This document shows positions 39,875 to 49,512 of a stretch of 64,000 bases of DNA, piece by piece. Each line of letters begins with the position of its first letter. Within the stretch, counting starts at the first letter, position 1. The notes under the pieces are model-generated. The model did no database searches and was not told the origin of the DNA. It saw only the letters and a program-made list of their open reading frames with translations. The translations under genes and the position numbers were made by a program. The DNA comes from CAVRUD01 sp963849635 (GTDB lineage: Bacteria; Chloroflexota; Chloroflexia; Thermomicrobiales; UBA6265), in contig CAWKIA010000039.1 of NCBI GenBank assembly GCA_963849635.1, positions 1-64,000 of the forward strand, read 5' to 3'.

Positions 39875-40084
39875 ATGGACAAGCGGATGAAGAAGATTCG
39901 GATGGACGACGGCTTCGAGCCGAAGCTTGAGCTGGAGCCGATGCCGGCGATTTTCGGTCTGCGGTTTCTTGAGGAAGAGGCGGCCGAAATCCACGATGTC
40001 GTCGGCTGCCTGATCCGGACCGATGTGACCGGCGGCTTCACCGGCACCGGCTGCGATGACTCCGACCAGATAGTCCTGGCCTAA
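39875..40084 (+). CDS. Graspetide (microviridin-like) precursor peptide
   Basis: A 69-residue precursor of a ribosomally made, modified peptide. The leader contains PAIFGLRFLEEEAAE at residues 24-38, closely resembling the PFFARFLE helix by which microviridin precursors are recognised by their ATP-grasp ligases. The C-terminal part is rich in ester-forming residues: Thr49, Thr52, Thr56, Thr58 and Ser63 as hydroxyl donors and Asp50, Asp61, Asp62 and Asp64 as carboxylates; Cys45 and Cys60 could form a disulfide. Two possible double-glycine-type cleavage sites exist, after DVTGG (residue 54) and after DVVGC (residue 45). AAGGAG at 39861-39866 is eight bases before the ATG. The maturase and exporter follow directly. 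The presence of the helix plus the neighbours makes the role strong; ring connectivity is unknown. Confidence 0.85.
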   Translation: MDKRMKKIRMDDGFEPKLELEPMPAIFGLRFLEEEAAEIHDVVGCLIRTDVTGGFTGTGCDDSDQIVLA

Positions 40085-40138
40085 GCCGGCACGCGGGCGT
40101 GGGCACGGGCGAGCGTCCATGCCCACACCCCGTCCGGC
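40085..40138 (+). terminator. Strong hairpin between precursor and maturase genes
   Basis: GCCGG...GGGCGTGGGCA (40085-40105) pairs with TGCCCACACCCCG...CCGGC (40120-40138). It begins at the base after the precursor stop and has no T run. Such stems commonly protect or partly terminate the message so that precursor exceeds maturase; that role is inferred. Confidence 0.65.
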
Positions 40139-40198
40139 ATGCAACGTCCGGAGTGTGGTGGGGTCACGGTCCTGAATTCGCCGTCGTAGGAGTCGCGC

Positions 40199-41266
40199 AT
40201 GATCCTGATCCTCACCCAGTTCGAGGACGATCCCTCGGTCCGCCGTGTAACCCAGCTCTTGCGCGACCGTGGCTCCGACCCCATTGTCGTCTGCTCGTCG
40301 ACCATGGAGCGACCCTCCGCCGTCCTCATCGCCAACGATCCGAACGGCGGCACGCGCAGCATCCTTCGGCTCGGCGATCGGTCGATCGACCTGGCCGAGG
40401 TCCGGACCGCGTGGCTCTGGCGCGGTTGGCAGCCCGACCCACTTGAGGCGCGGCTGCGGCCCCTTGCCGCCAGACCGGCGGAATGGCGCTTCTACGAGAA
40501 GCAGTGGCAGATCTTTCATCGGGGTTTCGCGCTCTTACTCGCCCAGCGCGGCGTCTTCTGCGTCAATCCCCCTCCCTGGAACATTGCCTACGAGGAGAAA
40601 TGCTGCCAGCTCGCCCTCGCCAGTGAGGTCGGTCTCACCATCCCGCCGACGCTGTTCACCACCCGCCTTCCCGAAGCCCGCGTCTTCTCGGAAGAGCACG
40701 GCGGCTCGCTGATCTATAAGCCGTTCATACCCTACTTGCGGATGATCGTGGCGGAAGGCGACCAGCCATCGCGCCTCCAGCGCCTCCTAACGAACCGCGT
40801 GACCTCCGAGCAGTTGGTCGAGGGCGACGGCTTCCTGCCGACGCCCGGCATCTTCCAGCCCTACGTTGAGAAGCACGTCGAGCTGCGGGTCATCGCCGTC
40901 GGCCGCCACCTCTTTGCCTGCGCTATCCACTCCCAGCGTAGCGAGCGCGCATGCGAGGACTGGCGACGCTACGACCTCGACAACACGCCGCATGAGCCAT
41001 ACGAGTTGCCCGCCGACGTTGCAGCCAAGCTCCGCGCGCTCATGGAGCGACTCGGATTGGTCTACGGTGCGATCGACCTCATCGTCACCCCAGAGGGCGA
41101 CCACGTATTCCTGGAGATCAACCCGAACGGTCAGTTCGACTTCGTCGCCCACCTTGCCGGCCTACCGATCTACGAGCACCTCGCCGCGTTGCTCTTGGCG
41201 GGGAACATCGAGGAGTCGGAGCCGGTGAGGGCAATCGCTATGCAAGGGTCATCCGATGCTGACTAA
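40199..41266 (+). CDS. ATP-grasp peptide maturase (MvdD/PsnB-like graspetide ligase)
   Basis: A 355-residue ATP-grasp ligase of the type that joins Asp/Glu side chains to Ser/Thr (ester) or Lys (amide) side chains in graspetides. The start MILILTQFEDDPSVRRVTQL is the pre-ATP-grasp domain. Lys174 in GGSLIYKPFIPYLR fits the ATP site; FQPYVEKHVELRVIAVGRHL (219-238) and HSQRSERACEDWRRYDL (244-260) are hallmarks of this family. AIDLIVTPEGDHVFLEINPN (291-310) holds the Mg-binding Asp, Glu and Asn. TAGGAG at 40187 precedes ATG 40199. Only one ligase is present, unlike microviridin clusters with separate ester and amide ligases, so ester bonds are the likelier product. It overlaps the exporter gene by 11 bases. 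Confidence 0.9.
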   Translation: MILILTQFEDDPSVRRVTQLLRDRGSDPIVVCSSTMERPSAVLIANDPNGGTRSILRLGDRSIDLAEVRTAWLWRGWQPDPLEARLRPLAARPAEWRFYEKQWQIFHRGFALLLAQRGVFCVNPPPWNIAYEEKCCQLALASEVGLTIPPTLFTTRLPEARVFSEEHGGSLIYKPFIPYLRMIVAEGDQPSRLQRLLTNRVTSEQLVEGDGFLPTPGIFQPYVEKHVELRVIAVGRHLFACAIHSQRSERACEDWRRYDLDNTPHEPYELPADVAAKLRALMERLGLVYGAIDLIVTPEGDHVFLEINPNGQFDFVAHLAGLPIYEHLAALLLAGNIEESEPVRAIAMQGSSDAD

Positions 41267-43433
41267 ATGGCGGATTGCTCGCCGCCTGCCATGGGTCCTC
41301 GCGGCCGAACCGCGCGACTGCGGCGCCTCGGTCTTTGCCTCGCTGGCCCGTTTCCACGGACACCACCTGACCCTCGAGGAGGCTCGCGTTCTGGTCGGCA
41401 CCGACCGCGACGGCACGAGCCTCGCCGGTCTGCGTGACGGCGGCCGGGCTATCGGTCTCGACGCCCGTCCCGCACACGCCACCTACGAGGCGCTCGGCCA
41501 GATCGCCCTCCCGGCGATCGTCCACCTGAAGGCTGAGGAGGGGCACTACCTCGTCCTTGCCCACTGGACGCCGACCGCAGTGGTCGTCCTCGATCCCATT
41601 TACGGCCTGCGAAGAATGAGCCGGGCCGATTTCGAGGCAGCTTGGAGCGGTTACCTCGTCGTTTTTCGCGTGACCCCGGAGTTACGCCCCAAGGCTCCGA
41701 GCGTTCGTCCCATCCGGCTCTTCATTCGTCTCGCCTGGGAGCGGAAGATCACCCTCCTCGTTGCCCTTGTCGCCGCGTTGATCGCAACCTCAGTTGGCTG
41801 GATGGCGACCTTTTTCCTGCAGATCCTTGTCGACCGCATCCTGCCCGAACGCGACAACGGACTGCTCGTCGCCCTCGGCTTTGGTCTCGTCCTGCTTAGC
41901 GGGCTCCAGGCTATCCTCCAGTTCGGCCGCCTCTGGCTCGTTGCCCAGGTCGGCCAGCGCATCCACCGCGACTACGGTGGGGAGTATGTCCGGCACTTGC
42001 TGCGGTTGCCGATGCACGTCTTTGACGCCCGCTGCGTGCCCGGGATGGTGATGCGGATCACCCAGGCCGAGCCGATCCAGCTTGCCGTCACCGAGACCGG
42101 CGTCCTCCTGGTCGCCGATGTGGTGATGTTCCTGGCGACGCTCGGGATCATTTACACCTACGACCCGCTCGCTGCCCTCATTGCAGGAGCCGCCGCGCCG
42201 CTGATCCTGATGGCGACGGTCCTGCTCAACGAGCGCGTCCAGGCCACGCAGCTCAACGCCATGGTCCGGATGGAGGAGTTCGGCGCCCAGATGGTCGACA
42301 CCTTCGACGCCGTTCGCACCATCAAGATCTTCTCCGCCGAGGAGCGCTATCGAACGCTGCTGGAAGATCGGCTCGAAGCCCTGGCGAGGGCGCGACGAGA
42401 CAACCGGCGGGCGATGGCGCTGCCAACGGCCTGGAGCTGGTTGGCGACTTCGCTGATCACGGCTGCCATCCTCTGGTACAGCAGCCACCGCGTCCTTTCT
42501 GGGCAGATGAGTGCCGGCGACCTGCTGGTCCTCTTCGGCATGGTCGCGTTCTACCTGACCCCAGTCCAGCGCTTTCCGGCGACGATGCTGGTCATCCGTT
42601 CCGCCCTGCTCGGCATCGAGCGCCTGGAGGAAATCCGCGCCCTGCCGGCTGAGGCCGAGCGGACGACCGATCCAATGCCGCTGTCCGTTGTCAGCGGCCG
42701 GATCGAGTTCGAGCGCGTCACCTTCGGTTACAAGCGCCACCGGGCAGTGCTGAAGGACGTGAACTTCACGATCGAGGCAGGCGAAACCGTTGCAATCGTC
42801 GGCGAGACGGGATCGGGCAAGTCGACACTGGCCAACTTGATCGCCGGCTTTTACCTGCCGACCTCGGGGAATGTCCGAATCGACGGGATCTCCACTCGCC
42901 ACATAGCGCCAGACGAGCTTAGACGCGCGATCAGTGCCGTATTCCAGGATTCGATGTTGCTCCAGCAGTCGGTCGCCGAAAACATTACCCTCCTGCACGA
43001 GGCGCCGTATGACGCCATCCAGCGCGCCGCCCAACTTGCCAATGCCGACGAGTTCATCTCGGACCTCTTCAACGGTTACGACGCCCAGGTGGCGCGCAGC
43101 GGGGAAAATTTCTCGGCTGGCCAGGCGCAGCGGATCGCCCTGGCCCGCGCCCTATTGAAGGATGCCCCGATCCTGCTCCTTGACGAGGCGACCAGCAACC
43201 TGGACGGGGCAACTGAGCAGGGCATCCTCCAGGCACTGGAGGAGAACCGAAGAGGTCGAACCACGGTGGTGATCGCGCACCGCTTGGGCACGATCGTCAA
43301 CGCTGACCGCATCCTGGTCATGGCCGACGGCGAGATGGTCGAGACCGGCACACACGAGGAACTGTGGGCGCGGCGGGGGCGGTATTTCGACCTGTTCCGG
43401 TCCCAGGTTGGGCTGGCGGCGGTGGCCGCCTGA
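41256..43433 (+). CDS. C39-peptidase ABC exporter of the graspetide
   Basis: A 725-residue bifunctional exporter that should remove the leader and secrete the peptide. The C39 peptidase domain (1-135) has Cys22 in EPRDCGASVF, His97 in EEGHYLVLAH and Asp113 in VVLDPIYG. The oxyanion-hole Gln expected six residues before the Cys is Ala16. Membrane helices span about 150-440. The nucleotide-binding domain shows GETGSGKST (516-524), the signature FSAGQAQRIALARAL near 618, Walker B ILLLDEATS near 639 and the H-loop IAHR near 672. The ATG overlaps the maturase end in another frame, so expression is coupled. A hairpin follows 12 bases after the stop. Confidence 0.9.
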   Translation: MLTKWRIARRLPWVLAAEPRDCGASVFASLARFHGHHLTLEEARVLVGTDRDGTSLAGLRDGGRAIGLDARPAHATYEALGQIALPAIVHLKAEEGHYLVLAHWTPTAVVVLDPIYGLRRMSRADFEAAWSGYLVVFRVTPELRPKAPSVRPIRLFIRLAWERKITLLVALVAALIATSVGWMATFFLQILVDRILPERDNGLLVALGFGLVLLSGLQAILQFGRLWLVAQVGQRIHRDYGGEYVRHLLRLPMHVFDARCVPGMVMRITQAEPIQLAVTETGVLLVADVVMFLATLGIIYTYDPLAALIAGAAAPLILMATVLLNERVQATQLNAMVRMEEFGAQMVDTFDAVRTIKIFSAEERYRTLLEDRLEALARARRDNRRAMALPTAWSWLATSLITAAILWYSSHRVLSGQMSAGDLLVLFGMVAFYLTPVQRFPATMLVIRSALLGIERLEEIRALPAEAERTTDPMPLSVVSGRIEFERVTFGYKRHRAVLKDVNFTIEAGETVAIVGETGSGKSTLANLIAGFYLPTSGNVRIDGISTRHIAPDELRRAISAVFQDSMLLQQSVAENITLLHEAPYDAIQRAAQLANADEFISDLFNGYDAQVARSGENFSAGQAQRIALARALLKDAPILLLDEATSNLDGATEQGILQALEENRRGRTTVVIAHRLGTIVNADRILVMADGEMVETGTHEELWARRGRYFDLFRSQVGLAAVAA

Positions 43434-43444
43434 CCCCCGTACCC

Positions 43445-43472
43445 TTCCCCTTTCCCGTGCGGGGAAAGGGGA
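43445..43472 (+). terminator. Hairpin after the graspetide exporter
   Basis: TTCCCCTTTCCC and GGGAAAGGGGA form an 11-bp stem around a five-base loop. There is no T tract. It probably marks the 3-prime end of the RiPP transcript. Confidence 0.55.
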
Positions 43473-43501
43473 GAGTCGCTCTCGAAGATTCCGCCCGTCG
43501 A

Positions 43502-43531
43502 TTGACGGAGAAGGCCGTAGCTGCCTATACT
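43502..43531 (+). promoter_or_regulatory. Promoter of the pyrimidine operon
   Basis: TTGACG (43502-43507) and TATACT (43526-43531) are separated by 18 bases, a near-consensus sigma-70 pair. Transcription would begin near 43538, leaving a leader of about 135 bases before pyrC. Confidence 0.75.
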
Positions 43532-43603
43532 TCCCCGGTTGTACGATCACCGAGGGCGGACGGAGCCGGCTTGAACGCGGAATCCGAACCAGCGCCGCAG
43601 CGA

Positions 43604-43639
43604 CGCCTCTTGGTCCGATGGGACCGGGGGCGTTTTTTT
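43604..43639 (+). terminator. Leader terminator (putative attenuator) of the pyr operon
   Basis: CGCCTCTTGGTCC (43604-43616) pairs, with GU pairs and one bulge, with GGACCGGGGGCG (43621-43632), followed by seven T (43633-43639). It lies inside the leader, between promoter and pyrC start, so it must be read through for expression. That is the layout of an attenuation-controlled operon. I could not identify a PyrR-binding sequence or a clear competing antiterminator, so the signal is unknown. Confidence 0.75.
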
Positions 43640-43673
43640 GTGCCCAACGGCCGCCCAGACGAGGTCAGATCAG

Positions 43674-45015
43674 ATGGTTAGCCCCAGCACGCCGGATTGG
43701 TTGATCAAGAACGGGAGGGTGATCGATCCGTCGACCGGACGGGACGAGATCGCCGACGTGCTGATCAAGGATAGTCACATCGCCGCCGTGGGAACGTCTC
43801 TCGACGCGAGCGGGGCATCCGTCTTCGACGCGAGCGAGAATGGTCGTCGCGCCCGGGATGATCGACGTTCATGTCCACTTGCGGGTGCCTGGAGGCGAGC
43901 ATAAGGAGACGATGGCGACGGGGACGGCCGCCGCGGCCGCCGGCGGCTTCACCACCATCTGCTGCATGCCGAACACGACACCTCCGCTGGACTCTCCCGC
44001 CATTCTCCGAGAATTGGCCGCAACCATCGACGCCGACGCCAGTGTCCGCGTGCACCCAATCGCCACAATCTCAGCCGGGCGAGCCGGCGAAGAGGCCGTC
44101 GACTACGCCGCCCTGGCGGCAGCTGGTGCGATCGGCTTTTCCGATGATGGCTCCTCCTGCCGGAACAGCGCTGTGATGCGCTCCGCGCTGGAGGCGAGCG
44201 TCGCCCTCGATCTGCCAGTCATGGTCCACTGCGAAGACCATTACCTGGCGACCGGTGCGATGCATGAAGGTGAGATCTCGCGAAAGCTCGGCATTCCAGG
44301 GATTCCGGCCGAAGCCGAAGAAATCTCGATTGCTCGCGACATTCTCCTCGCCCGCCTGACCGGTGGTTGGCTGCACGTCCTGCATGTCAGCACCGGCTAC
44401 GGCGCCGAGCTCGTTCGCGACGCGAAGGCAGCCGGAATTCGGGTCACCGCCGAGGTCATGCCGCATCACCTGACGATGTCGGACCGCTGGATTGACGGCG
44501 ACCGCACCCTGCACAACACCGCTGAACCACCAGGCAAGCCTGGGAAGCCGGGAGATCCAGATACGAAGGTGAACCCGCCATTGCGTCCGGTTGCGGATAC
44601 AGAGGCGCTCTTAGTCGCCCTACAGAATGGCACATTCGATATCATCGCCACCGATCATGCACCGCATGCGGCCAGCGAAAAGGTCGAGCGGGCCTTCGAA
44701 GATGCGATGTTCGGACTGAGCGGCCTGGAGCTTGCGCTGCCCACCATGCTTGCTCTGGTGCGTGCCGGGCACCTCAGCCTGATGACGATGATCGACAAGT
44801 TGAGCACCGCCCCAGCGAGAATGCTCAGGAAACCGCTTGGAACACTCTCCCCCGGCAGCATCGCGGACATCTTCGTGTTCGATCCGAACGAACGCTGGAC
44901 AGTGACCCCCGAATCGTTGAAGACGAAGAGCCACAACACCCCGCTGCTTGGGATGGAGATGCAGGGAAGGACGCGATTGACGCTGGTAGGTGGTGAGGAG
45001 CGATTCCGTGCGTGA
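43674..45015 (+). CDS. pyrC: Dihydroorotase, one frameshift
   Basis: It closes carbamoyl-aspartate to dihydroorotate in pyrimidine synthesis. The joined protein has about 446 residues, normal for the class I enzyme. The first zinc ligands are in PGMIDVHVHLRVPG; others are in HCEDHYLATGAM, LHVLHVSTGYG and ATDHAPHAASEK; GFTTICCMPNTTPPLD is the conserved loop. ATG 43674 follows GAGGT at 43661. An extra A at 43839 breaks the frame just before MVVAPGMIDVHVH; everything after it is intact. It is the first gene of the operon, and its end overlaps the carA start. Confidence 0.93.
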
Positions 45016-46159
45016 TTCCAAGGCCCGATACGCTCCCAAAACGAATGCGGCGCTCGCACTTGCCGACGGTTCGGTCTATCGAGGCACCGCCTTCGGCGCC
45101 GCGACAGACGCCGCCGGTGAGGCGGTCTTCACGACCGTGATGACTGGCTATCAGGAGGTCTGCACCGATCCATCCTTCCGTGGCCAGATCGTCTGCATGA
45201 CCTATCCGCTCATCGGCAACTACGGCGTCAATGCCGACGACGATGAGTCCCGCGAACCGTGGATCGCCGGGTTGATCGTGCGCGAGCACAGCCAGTCTCC
45301 CAGCAACTGGCGCTCGACCGGGACGCTGGACGACTACCTGAGGCGCCACGACATCCCGGCGATCAGCGGCATCGACACTCGCGCCCTGACCCGGCACATT
45401 CGTTCCGTCGGCGATACCCGCGCCGTTCTGGTGAACAATGCGGCCGATCGCGCTGACGAAGAACTCATCAAGCTGGCACAGCAGGCTCCGCTCCCTGGCG
45501 AGCACGATGTCGTCGATGAGGTCATGACCGAAGGCGCCGAGAGCTATGGCGACGGGGCCGGACCGCACATCGCGGTGCTCGACTGTGGTGTCAAGCGGAA
45601 CATCATCCGCTCGCTGGTCGCTCGTGGCGCCCGAGTGACGGTCGTGCCGTATGGCACGCCGTACGCCGAGATCGCGAACCTCGATCCTGACGGAGTGATC
45701 GTTTCGCCGGGGCCGGGCGATCCCGCCAATCTGGACAGCGGGCTCGATGTCGTCCGTAACCTGCTTGCCGACGAGCGGCCCTACTTTGGCATCTGCCTGG
45801 GGCACCAGCTGCTGGCCCGGGCGATCGGCGCCGAGACCTCAAAATTGAAGTTCGGGCATCGCGGCGGCAATCACCCGGTCCGCGACGAGCGCACTGGTCG
45901 GGTCTCGATCACCGCCCAGAATCACGGATTTCGGGTTGACGGCGGCACGATTCCGACCGGCGATGGCTGGAACGTCGCCCTTGTGAATCTCAACGACGGC
46001 ACGGTTGAGGGGCTGGCCCACGACCGGCTGCCGGTGCTGTCGGTGCAGTTTCACCCGGAGGCCAGTCCCGGACCGCACGACAACGGTGGGCTTTTCGATC
46101 GGTTCCTGGAGATGGTCGACGCGCGGCGGAGTCTCGCCCCGCAGGGGAGGACTTCGTGA
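45008..46159 (+). CDS. carA: Carbamoyl-phosphate synthase small subunit
   Basis: This glutaminase supplies ammonia to the large subunit. The 383 residues begin LALADGSVYRGTAFGA and show the N-terminal domain EAVFTTVMTGYQEVCTDPSF. The class I amidotransferase triad is present: Cys in YFGICLGHQLLARAIG, and His and Glu in QFHPEASPGPHD. GTG 45008 is chosen because GAGGAG at 44995-45000 lies seven bases upstream; an earlier in-frame GTG sits on that site. It overlaps pyrC by eight bases and carB by four. Confidence 0.95.
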   Translation: MRDSKARYAPKTNAALALADGSVYRGTAFGAATDAAGEAVFTTVMTGYQEVCTDPSFRGQIVCMTYPLIGNYGVNADDDESREPWIAGLIVREHSQSPSNWRSTGTLDDYLRRHDIPAISGIDTRALTRHIRSVGDTRAVLVNNAADRADEELIKLAQQAPLPGEHDVVDEVMTEGAESYGDGAGPHIAVLDCGVKRNIIRSLVARGARVTVVPYGTPYAEIANLDPDGVIVSPGPGDPANLDSGLDVVRNLLADERPYFGICLGHQLLARAIGAETSKLKFGHRGGNHPVRDERTGRVSITAQNHGFRVDGGTIPTGDGWNVALVNLNDGTVEGLAHDRLPVLSVQFHPEASPGPHDNGGLFDRFLEMVDARRSLAPQGRTS

Positions 46160-49100
46160 CGGCGGGTCAGATCAAACAGTCGCTGCCGACGCCAAAGAGC
46201 GTCCTGGTCATCGGCTCGGGGCCAATCATCATCGGCCAGGCAGCAGAGTTCGACTACGCCGGCACTCAGGCCTGCCGATCGCTGCGTGAGGAAGGCATTC
46301 GCACCATCCTGGTCAACTCCAATCCGGCCACGATCATGACCGACGAGGACCAGGCCGACGCCGTCTACATCGAGCCCCTCACTCCGGACGTCATCCGGCG
46401 GGTCATCCAGCGTGAACGGCCGGAGGGTCTGCTGCCGACCCTCGGCGGCCAGACCGGCCTGAACCTCGCGGTCGAGGTCGCCAAGCTGGGCATCCTCGAT
46501 CGCTACAACGTCAGGCTGCTTGGTACGCCATTGGAGTCGATCCAGAAGGCCGAGGACCGCGCGCTCTTCAAGAATCTCCTGACGGAGATCGGCGAGCCGG
46601 TCGTTGATAGTGCAATCGTCACCTCGATCGAGGAAGCGAAAGAGTTCAATAAGGAGGTCCCGCTCCCGCTGGTCATCCGGCCGGCGTATACGCTCGGTGG
46701 ATCGGGCGGCGGCGTTGCCCACACCCAGGCTGATCTGGAGCGATTCGTCGCCAGCGGCATCATCCGCCAGCCCGATTGGCCAGGTACTCCTTGAGCGGTC
46801 CCTGCTCGGCTGGAAAGAGATCGAGTACGAAGTGATGCGGGATGCCAACGACACCTGCATCACCGTCTGCAACATGGAAAACATCGACCCGATGGGCGTG
46901 CACACGGGCGACAGCATCGTTGTCGCCCCGTCGCAGACCCTCTCGGATCGCGAGTACCAGATGCTGCGCTCGTCAGCGCTGAACATCATCCGGGCACTCG
47001 GCATCGAGGGCGGCTGCAACGTTCAGTACGCTCTTGATCCGGACACGATGAATTACAGCGTAATTGAGGTGAACCCGCGCGTCAGCCGCTCCTCTGCACT
47101 GGCGTCGAAGGCGACCGGATACCCGATTGCCCGGATCGCGGCAAAGATCGCCATCGGCCGCCGGCTCGATGAATTGACCAACGTCGTCACCGGCAAGACC
47201 ACAGCGGCGTTCGAGCCGGCGCTGGACTACTGCGTGGTCAAGATCCCGCGCTGGCCGTTCGACAAGTTCGCCCACGCGGACCGCACGATCACCACCCAGA
47301 TGAAGGCGACCGGCGAGGTCATGGCCATCGACCGGTCCTTCGAAGGTGCCTTGCAGAAGGCGGTCCGGTCTCTGGAAACCACCGCCAAGGATCTGGGCTG
47401 GGAAGATCCCCATTGGACTGACGCCCAGCTGGAGGATCTGGTCACCCGGCCAAACGACCTCCGACTCTGGGCGTTGGCGGCCAGTATCCGGCGTGGAGTA
47501 ACCGCGGCCACGCTGCACGAGCGCAGCGACATCGATCTTTGGTTCCTGTGGAAGCTTGAAGCTATTGTCGCGCTAGAGCGACGTCTAGCATCTGAGCCGC
47601 TCGAAGCGGATCTGCTCTGGGCGGCGAAGCGGGCGGGATTCTCCGACGCCCAGATCGGCCGGCTCAACGGCATGGGCGAGGCGGCAGTCACAACACACCG
47701 CCACGATCTGGGCATGACGCCGGTCTTTAAGATGGTCGACACCTGCGCCGGTGAGTTCGCCGCCGCGACACCGTACTTCTACTCGACCTACGAGTTCGAG
47801 GATGAGGCCCCGCCAATCGAGGGTGAGCGGGCGGTGGTCATCGGCTCCGGACCAATCAGGATCGGTCAGGGCATCGAGTTCGACTACTGTTCTGTCCAGG
47901 CGGCCAGGGCGCTTCACGATGCCGGTGTCGCTTCGATCATGATCAACTCCAACCCGGAGACCGTCTCGACCGACTTCGACGCATCCGACCGGCTCTATTT
48001 CGAGCCGCTGGATGCCGAGAGCGTCTCCGAAATCATGCGCCACGAAAACCCAGGAGCGAACGGCAGCGCCAATGGCAACGGCAGTGGTCGTGGGGATGCG
48101 ATACCGCCGGCGATCGTCCAGTTTGGCGGACAGACGGCGATCAACTTGGCTGGACCGCTGACGGACCTAGGTGTGCCGATCATGGGCAGCCGTCTAGATG
48201 CCATCGACCTCGCTGAGGACCGCAAGCGGTTCGAGGCGTTCTTGAAGAGCCTGGGCATCCCTCAGCCCCCGGCGCGGCTGTCACCACCCTGGCAGACGCT
48301 GAGGCGATTGCAGACCGGATCGGCTATCCCGTTCTGGTGCGACCGAGCTATGTCCTTGGTGGACGGGCGATGGAGGTTGTCTACGGTGGCGACCAACTGG
48401 CCCGATACATCCGCACCGTCGCCAGCCCGACGCCGGAGCGGCCGACACTGATCGACAAGTACCTCCTGGGCAAAGAGGTCGAAGTCGATGCCATCTGCGA
48501 TGGCGAGGCGGTTTTGATTCCGGGCATCATGGAGCACATCGAGCGAGCCGGCGTCCATTCGGGCGACTCGTTCGCGGTCTACCCTGGGATCAATCTCTAT
48601 CCCGCCGAGATCGACACCATCGTCGATTACACCACTCGGATTGGATTGGCTCTCGGCGCCGAGGGACTGATCAATATCCAGTACGTCATCCACCACGGGC
48701 GGCTCTACGTGCTGGAGGTCAACCCCCGATCATCACGCACAGTCCCCTTCCTCTCCAAGGCGACTGGCGTGCCAATGGTCAAGCTGGCTACGAACGTCAT
48801 GCTTGGCCGTTCGCTTCGGGATCAGGGCTACGAAGGTGGACTCTGGCCGCGCCAGCCGCTGGTGGCCGTGAAGGCGCCCGTCTTTTCGATGGCGAAGCTC
48901 CGAGGCGTTGATGTCCACCTCGGGCCGGAGATGAAGTCGACCGGCGAGGTGATGGGCATCGACCTGACCTTCGAGAAGGCGTTCTCAAAGGCACTGGTGG
49001 CCTCAGGGTTAGCGTTGCCGGAGAAGTGCGGTGTGCTAGTTACGCTCGCCGATGAGGACAAGAACGACGCCACCGAGATGATCGAAAAGCTCGTTCAGCG

Positions 49101-49437
49101 GGGCCACCGGCTCTATGCAACCGAAGGCACCGCCGCCATGATAGAGCGCAACGGCATGCCAGTTCAGACGGTCACCAAGCGAATCGGTCGCGGCAAGCCG
49201 GATGTGCTCGACGTGATCATGCAGGGCACGGTCCGCGGCGTGTTCAACACGCCGGGACTCTCTGACCGCGAAGTACTCGATGGTCTCCGCATCCGTCGGG
49301 CGGCGGTTGAGCGCGGCATTCCCTGCATCACCTCGATCGACACCGCCCGGGCGATGGTCGATGCCATGGGCGGAACAAGTGCCGTCTATACTATTCAGCC
49401 GGTGCCGGAGTATCGCCGCCGCGGATTTGGATACTAG
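46156..49437 (+). CDS. carB: Carbamoyl-phosphate synthase large subunit, two frameshifts
   Basis: It makes carbamoyl phosphate from bicarbonate, ammonia and two ATP. Three segments join to about 1093 residues, the usual size. Both ATP-grasp halves are present: the first starts SVLVIGSGPIIIGQAAEFDY, the second AVVIGSGPIRIGQGIEFDYC. Each has its metal-site strand (VIEVNPRVSRSSALASKATG and VLEVNPRSSRTVPFLSKATG), and the C-terminal regulatory domain follows. An insertion NGSANGNGSGRG sits in the second half. Breaks: an extra C at 46765 (IIA-SPIGQVLLE continues) and one C missing in the run at 48266-48270 (PP-GAAVTTLADAEAI expected). The start GTG overlaps the carA stop. Confidence 0.95.
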
Positions 49438-49512
49438 GAAGCACGAAATCCCGGTGCAGGGAATGCTTCCTGTCGATCGCCGGTCGGCGGACACTTGCGA
49501 GAAACGAACGCG

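Noticed and set aside
41790..43034. 414-codon minus-strand open frame opposite the ABC exporter
   Set aside because: Antisense shadow with no protein family features.
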